Positions 22,787 through 35,127 of a stretch of DNA of 64,000 nt are shown here, piece by piece (positions within the stretch are counted from its first letter, which is position 1; each line of letters opens with the position of its first letter). This DNA comes from Paraphoma chrysanthemicola. Lineage: Eukaryota > Ascomycota > Dothideomycetes > Pleosporales > Phaeosphaeriaceae. The stretch lies in contig JAGMWG010000010.1 of the NCBI GenBank assembly GCA_020744225.1, forward strand, positions 620,001 through 684,000, written 5' to 3'. The translations under genes were made by a program, and so were the position numbers. The notes under the pieces are model-generated. The model was not told the origin of the DNA, ran no database searches, and saw only the letters and a program-made list of their open reading frames with translations.

Positions 22787-24782
22787 ATTTCATCGCAAGA
22801 CGAGACTTGATTGTAGCATGTTAAGATTTCAAAAATGTATGAAATAGCTCTTGCAACTGCACTCTCCGTGGTTTCGTGATTGAGTGATGTATTCTCTTCG
22901 GAGAAAAGTGCCGTGGGCAAGGCTGTTTGTTCTCGAAAAGAGTATTATCGACGATTCCCGCCTGGTCTGCCACGTTTCTGCCGCGCAGGTTACCGTCGGG
23001 ATGGTGCAGAGAGTGTCCAGGACGTCTCGAACCCGCATCGCAGGGCCTAAGACCCGGCAGAGATAGTCTACACCTGCCAATGTGATCTGCGTGCAGTTGG
23101 CGTGGCTTCTGTGGTGCGCTTTGCTGCGCCGGGCCAGTAGTTCGGGTGAGCCTGTGATTCGCTCGCGAATTGTGCTTCGACGGGAAGAATTCTGGACGAC
23201 TCTCTTCACTGTGAATTGACCACGAGCATAAAACCGCAAATGCAAAGTCGCAAATCGAATGGCCTAAGCTTGCAACCGCCATTCTCTCACTACCGTTATT
23301 GCGCCATCTCGTCCCGTCTTTCCTCTGCTGGCACGGACGACGGCCCATCCACAGCCGATTGGCAAGTGCGGGGAAGTCTGAAACGTCGCGAGGCTGTATC
23401 GGCTTTGCCACTTGCATACTAGTATAGTGCCGTTTCTGGCAGTGAGGCGGTGAACGTGCAGCGTACCTCGCTAGCCGTCTCTGATATGTCCGTGGGATGT
23501 GCACGAGGGCCGGCGGCGGCTCACTGACGAGGATGCTCGGGAGGCGAATTGCCAGCGGGCGAGAGTTTGTCACAGCTGACGGCGAGGTGTGAAGTCTTCC
23601 CATCAGCACCGAGGCAAAAAAAAAAAAGCTTAGAGGAGTCCGCCGCGAACTGGAAGAAAGCGACTGCTACTTGCCTGAGGCGGCATGCATCGGCGTGGGA
23701 GATGAGCACGCTGCCCCGCTGGATGCAGCATCGGCCGTGGAGCACTGCGAATGCACCTCTTCTGCTTGCCCAGACGCTGCAGATCGAGCGCGGTTTGAAC
23801 AAGACAATCTGCTGAATGATGTAAGCGCTGCATGGAAGTTGGCCAACCATCCGCCGGCAATGTTGACCATCCCCCTGAGTCTAGAGTCGCCTGTCAAGAG
23901 CTTCAATAATACCCACGGTAGCCGCGCACTTCAGGCTCGGTCAGGCGCGTGAGCTCTTTTGGGCCAGAGCTATTTGCTAGACCGAGGCGCAGGGAGGGAC
24001 GGGCTGCCGGTGGGATGGCGTGGGCGTGTTGTGGCCTTCTACGCGTGCGCAGACGCTGTAAACATGCACAAGAAGCCCAGGTAATGAGGAGGCCCGACAC
24101 ACGAACAGTGTTGCAGAGCAGCAGTACACGTGCGGGTATGGGTTGCGAATAGAAGACAACACTGGGGCCATGCACTGCACATGGCCCGGAGCCAGAACGC
24201 AACAGCGCGGGTGCACTATGTGACTACGGTGTATGTGGACATGAACTGCAACGGCAGACTCGACCCTGGTGGCTGCAGGGCTAGCGCTTTAAGGGTCTCT
24301 TCTACGGCGGCCGCCAGAAGCGTCACTCTTCGTCCACACTGTAACCATATTCTTGTGCTTGAGCGCTGGGACCGTGAACTGCTCAGGCCGGCTCTTGTTC
24401 CCTTTTCCTTCCGTCGGTCTCTTCCAGCGCCCAATCTGGGCCTTGCTGCTCGCGCGGGCCAGGCGCTGGGACCGAAGCGTGTCACGAACAACCACTAGCT
24501 ACCGTTCCGCCAACCGATCCTCGTCAGCCAACCCTCTGCTGCTCGACCTCCAGCGCCGTCTTTCCTTCGAGTCCCGCATCGACGAGGCAGAAAGGGCGTG
24601 GGCCCTGTGTACGAGTTACTTGTGTATGTAGACGTCTCCAACGCGCCCGCAGCGCCCCCAGTACAGCACGGCGCGGCCTGGGTAGCTCCTGCTTCGCACC
24701 TCACCGCCCGCACCCCACACACAGCGACCCGCGAGGAATATTGCGCTGACGGCCGTGCCACAGTGTATTTCTAGTTAAAAAA
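22787..24782. other. Intergenic region
   Basis: A 2 kb gap between two plus-strand genes. A 262-codon minus-strand ORF (22821-23609) overlaps a second minus ORF in another frame and has the Arg/Pro/His-rich look of a chance frame. A run of 12 A lies at 23616-23627. The last 300 bp form the leader and promoter of the Pumilio gene. Confidence 0.5.
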
Positions 24783-27700
24783 ATGGCCTATCCTGCAGGC
24801 AATGGAGGGCTCCGCTCTCCACGCGAAGAGTCGTTCGCTTTTCGCAACGCGGTCGGCACCCAGATGGGCGCCTCCAACGACGTGCGCGGCCAGTTGCACC
24901 GTCGCTTCACCACCAACAACATTCCCACCCTGAGCACGCCGCTCTCGCCAATCGGTCAGCAACGCAGGCAGGCCGCTGAGCCGACCGAGTTCACTACTGC
25001 GGTACGTACACAGCGCTCTCCTACACCCACTGCACTGCACGAGACGGAAGGCGCACACGTCGGGGGCAGTGACGACCCGTAATGCTGCACTCAAGCACCC
25101 TCTCCTTCTTTCTCATGCGACTCTGGACTTTCATCATTTCATTGCTGCTGCGGGGCGTGGTTCTGTGCGGGCGATGGACAAGTCGAGGTGAATTAGAGTC
25201 AGGGCTGACGACCAATCACAACAGACGTACCACAAGCTTCAAGTGGTAAGAAAAGTCTCCTTCACCACGACTTTTGCGTTTTTGTTGTGTCATTGCCCTG
25301 CCCCGCCTTCCTGTTTTGCTGCAAGTAAGATTATCAGGGTCCTGCAGTTGCGTCGGCGACGCGCAGATAATAAATCCCTCTTTTCTTTCTTTACCACAAA
25401 TCTTTCTCCACCACTCAGCCACATCATTGCTATCACTATTTCTGTATACTCTTTCTCCCTGAGATCGAGGCACTCCATCTATTCCTTCATTTTATCTCAT
25501 TTCTACCCTACCTGCCCAGAGTCACGCGAGTGTCGTTGTTGCTCAAACCCACGCTTAACGGTGCGCGTGATTTGCTGACGCTGTTTGGCAGCTCGAGAAA
25601 AAGAAGCTTGAGTACGAATATCTCAAAGAGCAGCGCAGACGTTTCGAGGCGGAAATGGAACTCATCGATTTGCAGTCACGTCGCGGCGAAGAGGAAATCC
25701 ATCGTCTTTCCACCGACCTACGTTACGGAAAGCAGCCAGCCCACAGCCAGCCCACAACTCCGCCCGAGTACAACGACGGCAACGGCTTTCCTTCTGCGTT
25801 CTCGCGTCCGAATCGCTTCAGCATGTCCAGTATCAACCCCGGAATGACCACTCCTCGTGGCAGCCGCGCCAACTCCCAGGTCACCTCGCCGCCTGCGACC
25901 TTCTTCAACAACGCTGGCCTGCCATCCCAGTCTGTTCCAGGTACCCGACGCAACTCTGACGAGGATCACGACGACTTCGACAACGACGACTTCACTCCTG
26001 TGAGCCCTGTCACGCGCAAGTAAGTCCAGCTGCAATTTCACCTTTACCTGCTCCTCGCACTTGACGCCACCCTCCAGTCTATGAGCTGTACCTTATTCTT
26101 CCTTGCCTTCTGCACAAATAACCTTCCAATAATCACATGTGCAAGCCAAAATGACGCAAACTGACCTTTTCAGGAACAATCGTATGTCGATGCCAGTTAC
26201 TGGACTGGACCTGCGTGGCCGCGACAACCTGCCTGACCTTGCTTCGGTTCTAGGCCACATTGACACCACTGGCTACCTCTTTGGTGAGGAAGACAAGGAG
26301 CACAACCCAGCTGCTTCCCCGGACCACAAGGCCTACCTCCAGATGAGCAACACGAATGACAAGTTCCCCATCTTGGTTCGCCGCGATGGAGTTGGTAATG
26401 GTACGAAACTCTCTGCATCTTCCGCTGCGCTTGATTTGGCCCTTTCCCAATCCCCTGGCCCGGATGCCCATCCCAACGGTTGGCAAGGATATCGTCACCG
26501 TCAAGCTCAACAGTCGTTGCCTACTAACACTTTCCGCGAAGCTACGCAAGTCGACGAGTACGACATCGGCAAGGCCAATGGTGATACCACTCCGAACAAG
26601 AACTTGGCCAACCACCGCCGCTCGGTAGAGTTCAACCTCAGCCCCGAGCCCAAGCGCTCAAGCTATGCCAGCCCCACCAATGGCATGCCCAAGTTGACCC
26701 AGTCGTATTCGGCGAGCGATGTTCCGACCCTCAAGAATGGAGCTGGCGTGAACGGTACCAATGGAACTGGCTTCAACACCCACGCTGAGCAGCACTTCCA
26801 CAACCACAATGCCAACTTGGGTCGTATTCCCCCGAACGCTATGAACAACCGGCACAGCCGCGAGGTTTCCAACGGCTTCAAGGATCAGGAGTACCGCCCC
26901 ACCTACTCTGGTCTCCACGCGAGCGCTGCTCCTTTCGGTCCAACTGTGACTTCTGCCGCTGCAGCCAACGGTCTTGCTGGCACTGTCGGCTCACCAACGA
27001 TGTCGCAGTATGCCACGACTCCGGCCCAGAACGGCCCATACTACAACTACGGCATGTCAATGCTCAACGGTGCAATGAGCGGCCTTACCTTGGGAGCTGG
27101 TCAGCAGATGGGCGGACCTCCTGTCTACGGTGGCAACGGCATATACGGTGCTAGTAGCGTCCCCTTCTACAACCCGTACGCTACATACGGCCCAGGCGGG
27201 CGCGTCCAGGATAGCCAGGCTCGTGTCATCCAGAGCCGCCGTCTTCAAAACGATGCGAACAGATTCATGAATTACGATCTGAAGACCATGCCCCGCCACG
27301 AGATCTACAGTCTTTGCAAGGATCAGCACGGCTGCCGCTTCCTGCAGAAGAAGCTTGAGGAGCGCAACCAGGACAACTTACAGATCATCTTCGATGAGAC
27401 GGCGCCCCACGTTGTCGAGCTTATGACGGACCCCTTCGGCAACTATCTCTGCCAGAAGTTGCTAGAGTTTGCGAACGACGAGCAGCGCAACACCCTCGTC
27501 CGCAACGCCTGTCCCTCGATGGTCTCAATTGCTCTCAACCAGCACGGCACTCGCGCACTTCAGAAGATGATCGAGTTCATCTCTACTGAGGAACAGGTAT
27601 GTGTAGTCTGACGATGAACATTTCACAATGCTAATGCGCTTGCAGACCAAGATGATCATCCAGGCTCTCTCCGGTCAGGTTGTCGATCTGATCCAAGATC

Positions 27701-28599
27701 TTAATGGCAACCACGTAATCCAGAAGTGCTTGAACCACCTCAAGTCGTCAGAGGCTCAGTTCATCTTCGACGCTGTCGGTGAACACTGCATCACTGTCGG
27801 CACTCACCGACATGGTTGCTGCGTTCTCCAGCGTTGCATCGACCATGCTTCGGGCTACCAGAAGGTTGATCTTGTCCGCAAGATCACTGCGCACAGCTTT
27901 CACCTCGTTCAGGATCCCTTCGGCAACTATGTCGTTCAGTACATTCTCGATCTTAACGACCCTGCCTTCACTACCCCCATGTGCGAGGGCTTCGCTGGCA
28001 AGATCATCGAGTTGTCCAAGCAGAAGTTCAGCTCCAATGTTATTGAGAAGTGCATCCGTTGCGCTGAGATGTCAGCGAAGCAGCTGATGATCGAAGAGCT
28101 CCTTGACGCAGAGGAGCTTGAGCGTCTCATGCGCGACTCCTATGGCAACTACGTCGTCCAGACCGCTCTCGAGTTCGCCCCGCCAGCTCTCTGCATGATG
28201 CTTATCGAAATGATGCGTCCCATTCTGCCTTCCATTCGCCAGACCCCATATGGACGTCGTATCCAGAGCAAGGTTCAAGAGCGTGAGGGTCGTCTCGCCG
28301 CATACACCGGTCGTGCTGCCTCCGGTCATGTCTCCCCGCACGAGAGCAGCTCCACCCAGTCTGGTGCTTCTTCTGTCTACCCCAGCCAGGGTTCTAGCAC
28401 GCCTATGTATCAGCCCAACGGCTCCTCGACTTATCAGCCTCCCCTGTACACCGCCTCGGCCAACTATGGCCCCAACATCGCTTCGCCACAGCCGCACCGT
28501 TTGAGCAACCCGCCTCTTCCTCACCATCTGCACAACTCTGTACAAAACCAGGCCTACCAGTATGGTGTCGCTCAGAACGGTATGGGTAACTTCTTCTAG
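24783..28599 (+). CDS. Pumilio-family RNA-binding protein, Puf4-like
   Basis: Five exons (24783-25001, 25225-25245, 25592-26019, 26174-27596, 27646-28599) sum to 1014 residues. Puf proteins bind UGUA-containing 3' UTRs and promote mRNA repression or decay in the cytoplasm. Eight repeats lie at about residues 595-880. They contain DQHGCRFLQ, DPFGNYLCQ, NQHGTRALQ, DLNGNHVIQ, HRHGCCVLQ, DPFGNYVVQ, KFSSNVIEK and DSYGNYVVQ. Together with the wording of the first and fifth repeats this resembles yeast Puf4 more than Puf3. Exon 2 is only 21 nt (TYHKLQV) and exon 3 continues with a charged amphipathic stretch (LEKKKLEYEYLKEQRRRFEA), so residues 74-125 probably form a helix or coiled coil. The rest of the N-terminus is Asn/Ser/Pro/Gly-rich and disordered. 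Intron 2 (346 bp) is unusually long for this locus. Assignment to the PUF family is certain; the exact subfamily is inference. Confidence 0.94.
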
Positions 28600-30301
28600 A
28601 GGTCTCGCAACGTCTAAGACGACTTATGATCTGACGAGTAACGGCCACAATCGCTCAAGCACTCCAATGTCCATCACTAGCGCAGCATTTCTACCAGTCG
28701 ACATAGTTGCACTGGTCTTGGGTGGCAGTCATCTGATGAGCGATCTCTTTCCTATCTTTCGATCTTGCCTATCATGGATGGAGTGTTGCTTAACACCCTT
28801 TCATTTCTTTCATTTCTGGGCAGATTGATTTGTATAGCAACGACACACGACTTGAGCATCTTTGCGGAGCCTCGGCATCTTTTGGCATCTCCATGGCGCT
28901 ACGAACAAATGTTTCACGGCCCATCGAACAGTTCTTCCCTTTCATCCCGTTGCATTGTCTTTTTGTACTTTTACACTTTCTCACCTTGCTTTCGACACTT
29001 GTCTTATTCTTGGGCGGGCACAGATGGTGACCTTGACCCTTCAAAACTCTAAGCATAAGCAAAGGAGGCTACGTTTATGGGAGGCTAAAGGCGCTCGTAT
29101 CTTCTTCTACTCGGACGATCGTATCGGAACGGAAAGCTTCATGTCACTTGCCAGAGATAGATGGGAGCTACAAATCATCATACAGAATTCTTTGTGACCT
29201 TCGCTTTCTATCGTGATATCATTACGCTAACCATAATCCAATGTTTATGTAAGTGCTTCCATTGCAGCTTGACTCGGTATTCATCCTTTCTGCTGATCTT
29301 GCTCGAACGACCACCCATCAGGTGCCTTGGACTCGTGTTTTGGCGATCGCCAGTCCCAATCAGGCAGACTATTGAGCCATTCTTGGTGTTTTGGGCAGGT
29401 GTCACGCTCTGGCGGACAGCCCTTTTCGCATGGCTGGCGCTATTAGTCCTTGCAGACAAGGTACTGTGGTTGAGGAGTCGCCTACGATGTGAGAGTGGCT
29501 GTTGCCCATCTCTCTGCTGAATACAGGCTGTGTTGCGTAAGCTGAGTTGTGTGGGAATGGAATTTGTTTGCGAGTCTCCGTAGTAGATATAGAGTTAATC
29601 TGACAAAGCATCAAGTTGGAAGGGTTAGCAGGTATACTTAACCATGGATGGATGAGAGGCGTTGGGCAGCCGGGTGCGCTCACGCCATATCACATGACAG
29701 TGCTGGTGTCTTATTGTGGGATGATGCTGAGCACATCTAGTATTATGGGAATAATGGAATATGAAGAGCACGTAATAAAGAAGGCTTCCAAGAATCAGCT
29801 CTGTGTAAGTAAGCAATGAGCTTCAGGCAGCTGTTCTACTGCTCCAACAAGGTGTGTCAGAACGACGCAACATGCAGAACTGTCGTGACGGCGAAGGGTG
29901 GTTTAGTACCATCGGTCAACCTTGTGAGCCATCACGGTACAATAAGCAAAATGGAATAGTAAGAGTGTGAGCAAATAACACCTCAAATCGACGTGTGCTC
30001 TTCACAAATGCTGGGGTATCAGAAGGGACCGCCAAGCCTGGCATCGATGGAAGGGACAGGGTCCAATCGCGCCACCATGCCACCCACGCACCTGCTCCTC
30101 TCGGCAATGACGCTTGCGCTCCGCATCCGCCGACTCGCCCTCAACACCGCGTAGAAGGCAACCACTTCTGTACCTTCCTATTTCCTCGCACCTCCGCGTC
30201 CGCTCACAGCCTGAAAGCCTGAATCCGACCACCAATCTATCGCATCACTCTACCGACACACTTAAAGCACCAACGCGCTCCTACCCTCCACACCCGCAAA
30301 C
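28600..30301. other. Intergenic region
   Basis: This contains the 3' UTR of the Pumilio gene and the promoter of the small inhibitor gene. The short ORFs (28765-29062, 29161-29520, 29402-29683) overlap in opposing frames and have no family features. Nothing else is seen. Confidence 0.5.
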
Positions 30302-30695
30302 ATGCGCTTTATCCTCGCATCTGTTGTCGTCGCGCTCCTCGCTACTTTCGCCATGGCTGTCGCTCCACACAAATCCGTCATCATGAGCTGGCCAAACGAT
30401 ACGCCTGACAGTGTGGTTGAGGAGGCGAAGCAGGCAATCATTGCTGCGAAGGGCGTCATTACACATGAGTACAGTGAGTGGACACTGCAGCACTACGGCA
30501 TTGCGCGACGACATGCGCGTAGTGTTTAGTATGGCAGGAATGCGTGAATACTAATGCGTGCTGGCAGATATCATCAAAGGCTTCGCTTGCCATGGCCCAG
30601 CGTCGGTGTTCGAGAAGGTGTCGACGATGAATGCGGATCACAAGCCAGAGATTGAGGAGGATGGGATTGTGTATACGCAGGAAAATAAGGAGTAG
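30302..30695 (+). CDS. Small secreted I9/PBI2-type peptidase inhibitor
   Basis: Exons 30302-30473 and 30568-30695 with a 94-bp intron (GTGAGT donor) give 99 residues. The first 20 residues (MRFILASVVVALLATFAMA) are a clear signal peptide. The mature part follows the inhibitor I9 / subtilisin-propeptide-like pattern of yeast proteinase B inhibitor Pbi2: a first strand SVIMSWPNDTP, a helix with EEAKQAIIAAKG, then ITHEY, and across the splice junction NIIKGF. It ends in a helix and a short acidic tail. Yeast Pbi2 is cytosolic/vacuolar and lacks a signal peptide, so secretion is the notable difference. A role against the organism's own subtilases in the secretory route, or against external proteases, is inference. 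The PBI2-like fold assignment rests on motif order and length. Confidence 0.85.
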
Positions 30696-31358
30696 GAGAA
30701 AGGTTATAGAAGGGCGACATTCACGAAAGCGTATTGAAGCATGTCGTGTCTCTATGATCATGGCCGACATGACGCCCGCCAGACTTGAACACGCGATGAG
30801 CACGAATGAATTTGGATTTGGAGTCAAGGACAAGATACTCAAGGCTGGCGTTGTGCATACCTTCTTGTAGTCACTTTGAACAATTGTGTAAATGCAATGC
30901 AACTGTTATTCTGTCAGACCATTAGGACTCTTGTGAAGTCGTGCTCGAGCTGCACGGCAAGTGCATGGGGGCTGTTCCCCCGCCGGCCAAATTGGGCGGG
31001 TAGATTCTAGGGACGCCTCTCGTTTCAACGAGACTTTGGCCTCATGCACGAAATTCGATTGCTGCTCACCATACCGGACTTTACCACGCTCTCTCGCTCT
31101 ACATACTCGATTGCCTTATTCCCCAGGCTGTCCTCGCGCTCTGACATTGTCCCGCGGGAGTCTCGCCAGCTTGGCTTAGCGCGACATCGACCCACCACCA
31201 ACCGCGTCAAGTCGCCAGTCCACACCGCGCGGGCGCTGTCCTGCCGCTCATGATACGCTGTTCTTCTCATGATGCATAGCTCTTCTCTACATTGCCCTAG
31301 GATTCAGACTCGTATAGACACGCGCGGCTCCTCTCCGTGAGCCCCGCGACCCGCCAAC
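30696..31358. other. Intergenic region
   Basis: 660 bp between the inhibitor gene and the Hook gene. It presumably holds the inhibitor 3' UTR and the Hook promoter. Nothing recognisable otherwise. Confidence 0.5.
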
Positions 31359-34257
31359 ATGGACGATTTCAAGCCCGAGCTCCTCAAGGCTCTCCTCGAC
31401 TGGGTACGCGTCGCCAACCACCAAGACATGCAGCTACTGATATGGCACGCAGGTGAACACTTTCGAACTTCCCGGGAGAGTGACAGCATGGAACCAGCTC
31501 GAAGACGGCCAGATACTATGGCAGATCCTCAACGATATCGACGCCGACTACTTCAGCGAGTCGCTCCCAAATTTCGACGAGAGCAACCGCCGGACTTCTG
31601 ACTGGATACCGAGATGGCAGAACCTCAAGCACATTGAGCGATCCGTGTCGACGTATATACGCGAGGAATGTGGGCAGCTGCCTGTTCTTACGAAGCGCAT
31701 GGTACCAGACCTGAAGACCGGCGCACGAGACGGCTCGACGATGCTCATCGCGAAGCTCACCATGGGCGTCCTGCTTGCGGCGTGCTTCTCGCCTAAAAGC
31801 AATCAACGGATGCTGCAGGTTATGGCACAGCTGGGCACTAAGACAGCGGAGACAATTGCAGCTGCAATCCAGGAAATGCAATCACTAGACGTGAGAATGT
31901 CGGATCTTGGCGTGGACGCAGAATTGACCGCGGAACCCAACCTTTCAGGCTATAGAACGCCCACGAGGGCGGTCTCAGGACAAGTTCCGGCGACTGGGAG
32001 GGACAACGATTTAGAGCAAGAGGCACTTTTGTTTGAGGCCAACAAGGACAGAGCTGCTTTGAAGTTGCAAGTCGAGAAGTTACGAGACGAGGTGAACACT
32101 TCGCGAAGTCGAATAGCGCAACTTGAGGAAGAATTGGGCGAGGCGACACTGTATATGGACGACCGCAAATCGCAAGCACAGCGAGCACAGTCCGACGACG
32201 TTGAGCAATTACGAAACGACTTAGCCCGTGACCGACAGTATATCGACCAGCTCGAGACAGACCTTGCGAATGCTAGGGACATTCTTGACAGTCAAAAGCG
32301 TCGACTTGAGCGCTATCAAGGCGAAGAGGGATCGAAGCAAGACTTGCGCGATCAGCTGCAGCTTATCAAGGCTGAGCGAGACGAACTGAACCAAAGAGCC
32401 AAGGCGAATGAAAATCTCAAGAAGAAGATTGAGTCTCTCACAAAGGAGACGAAGCAACTGGAGACACTCCGTGAGGACTATCAGCAAGCGCGAGAGCGGA
32501 TGATGCAACTGGAGAACGTTGAAGAGCGGTGCGAGGCTCTTGAGAAAGTCAATAAAGAGAACAGTCAGACGCTTGTGAATTGCGAGCAGGCCATCTTTGA
32601 AGAGAAGGGCAAGAGGACAAGAGTTGAGCACGAAAATCTGCTACTGATGAAGCAACTGGAGCAGACTCGTGAATTGCAGTACAAGGCAGAAGACGCCAAG
32701 AACGAGCTGGAAGACAGGATACGAGACTTGGAGTCAGCCACTCATGCAAACGGTGGTGGTAGCCTGGAGGATGAGCTCACCCAGGACGAGAACGCTAAGA
32801 GCATCGAAGACCTTGGGAGTGCTAGACCGGTCACCGATGCACGAATCAGCGCTGATGCAATTGCGCTGCAGCAGAAGGTGGATATCCTCACCGCTCGATT
32901 GAAATCGCTGGAAACGGAAACGCTTAAGCAGATGCAAGAGAATTTGGGGTTGAGGTCTGATATGATGGCAACCAAAGATGAAGAGAGCGAGAAGCCTTTC
33001 TTAGAGCAGAACGAAAAGCTTCAAACTGCCGAGACCGAGCTGGAGGAGCTACATCGTCGGCTGCGAGAGAAAGACCTGCAACTTGCTGAGCTTCGGAACG
33101 AACTCAACAAAACGGCCGACATCAGCGAAGAGGCGAAGGCAGAGGGGCTCCAAGCTGAGCACGAACGCATGCTGGCATTGCAACAGCGGACTAATGAAAA
33201 GCTTCGGGACCTCGAGCTTGCCAACGAAGAGAAGGCAGGCTTGCTGAGAGCTGCTCTACTTGACCGCGAGAATCTGTCACCCGAGCTTCTTGAACTTAAG
33301 CGGGCCGAGACGTTACGGCAGATTCGTGAGCAGATTCAAGCCGTCGTCGGAGCTCCACCAGAGGTACAGCCAAATGCGCTGGAGACGACCAGCGCTGAGA
33401 TTGCGGAGACTGTGCTGTCCTCGGAGGCCGCCTTGGAGAAGGCAAAGAAAGTAAGCAACCGTCAAGTTCCTCATGATAAGTCATCCTGCTCGGCGTTCGA
33501 TGTCGCAGTCTCTACTATGAGATCCGCACAACGGCTCGATTCTTCTTTTTCTGCGGCTACCTTGATCTCGCCTGCATTGCCTTCACAAGGCCATGCGAGC
33601 AAGAACAAGTCTCTTTCTGAGATGTCTGCTTCGACAGCTGGCACGGGACAAAGCACTTGGTGCCGAATGGCACAATTGATTTCACCAAAGAGAAGAAAAC
33701 AACCAACCCTGGCTGGCTCTGAATACTTCTCTACAGTGACTTCGAATGAGTATGCGGCAAGTTTGTCCTTGGCCTTGCTGCCTTGAAGTATACTCATCTC
33801 CTCCTTGTTTTCAGCTATTCCTTAAACCTTCACTTCCGCTGGCACATGGGGATCGTGACTAACACCGACCAGGACCTGCAAGAACAAACAACCACAAATG
33901 CTAGCTTACGGGAACAGCTCGAAGCAGCGAAGAAGGAGACTTCAGAGAAGGGATCGGTATGTTTCAGATCCACGAGCTTCGCGTTCACATTCCGCTTTGT
34001 GTATACTGATGATTGTCAGGTTGAACTCCAGCAGGAGCTTGAGAATCTACGCCGCGAGAACGATCTCATCGCCTCTGCGTGGTATGACATGACGAGCCGC
34101 CTCCAGAGCAACACAGTCATCCTGCAACGAAGAGCAGAAGCCCCCAAGAGCTGGCTTGGCAAGCAACGTGTTGTTGTAGGAGGAGCAGCGAGCGCGGTAA
34201 GATCATCGCATCACATACTAAGATTACGACACTAATACACCACAGGGCCGAAGGTAG
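31359..34257 (+). CDS. hookA: Hook-family dynein adaptor (HookA-like)
   Basis: Five exons (31359-31403, 31453-33450, 33873-33956, 34020-34196, 34246-34257) give 771 residues. In Aspergillus and Ustilago, Hook proteins link early endosomes, through an FTS-FHIP complex, to dynein for transport on microtubules. The N-terminal Hook domain (residues 1-150) has LLDWVNTFELPGR joined across the first intron and DGQILWQIL. A long coiled coil, rich in Glu/Lys/Gln/Leu with heptads, runs from about residue 185 to 720. The conserved C-terminal block NDLIASAWYDMTSRLQSN followed by SWLGKQR is encoded by exon 4. The last exon is only 12 nt (GRR-stop). Intron 2 (33451-33872, 422 bp) is far longer than the others. 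Its start stays in frame until 33786, so retained intron would give a different C-terminus. Family assignment is firm. Confidence 0.92.
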
Positions 34258-35127
34258 CACCCTCTCGATCCACCGAGACAACTCTTTCCCCTCTCCGTTT
34301 TCATTGCAGTCTACCGCCAACGCAACTTAGCATAGCGTAGGATGACAGATGGAAGCATGATCTGCACACGCCCTCGCATTCGCATCTTGTCATGGTCTCG
34401 TTTGTCATTATACCCCCTGTTATCAGCATGTAGTTAGGCGTCCCCCAAAGATGAGGAAGCTTGGTTGTTCCACTACATATAAGTGGATAGGGACATTTGC
34501 ATAGACAGCACTTATTCGAACACTGTACAGACATTTTGCTTCTGCTACGCGCATGCAATACGAGAAATGTATTGCAATGTCGCGTGGCGTAAGTCATGCC
34601 GTTCTCAGTGACAGAAGATTGGACGATGCTCACATGTGCCCGATCTACCGCGAGGTTCTAGTCCGCATGCACAAAGATGCCAAGGTCAATGTCAAGCTCA
34701 TGCGTCTAAGGTGCTGGCTTCCGACTAGCTTCATTTGATCAAGGACCACGTTGCAGCCGAGAGTTTCGTCAAGCTCGGTTGGTAGCGTACGTGGAACAGG
34801 TTCTCGTACGAGACCGTGTACGATTTCGAACATCGAGAAGCAGATCAATGCTGCGATGTGGACTATGGCTGAGAAGTTTGGCTCTGGTTTATTCATCACT
34901 ACCAAGCGCTCCGCCCATCTTCATGTACCATGAAACTGCTGGAAGCAGCCAGCACTCAGTATGGTGATAGTGCGAAGCGCCACACCACGCAGCCTCAGTG
35001 TTTGAGAAACAGTGAGAGAGGCGAGTGGAAGTAAAGTCTTACCGCAGGCGTAATTCACCTCCGTTTGTGAGACAAGTTTGCTCACCGTGGACTATAACAT
35101 ATCCTGCTGGTAAGCATTAACTTCCCC
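34258..35127. other. Intergenic region
   Basis: 870 bp downstream of the Hook gene. Only short overlapping ORFs; no gene or RNA seen. Confidence 0.5.

Noticed and set aside
22821..23609. 262-codon minus ORF after the aminopeptidase gene
   Set aside because: Arg/Pro/His-rich, and a second minus ORF covers the same bases in another frame; no family similarity.
23616..23627. A12 run, possible retroposon tail
   Set aside because: No target-site duplication or repeat body is visible beside it; a plain homopolymer is simpler.
1..24000. Secondary-metabolite cluster around veA
   Set aside because: No polyketide synthase, NRPS, terpene cyclase, P450 or cluster regulator is present; the neighbours are housekeeping genes.
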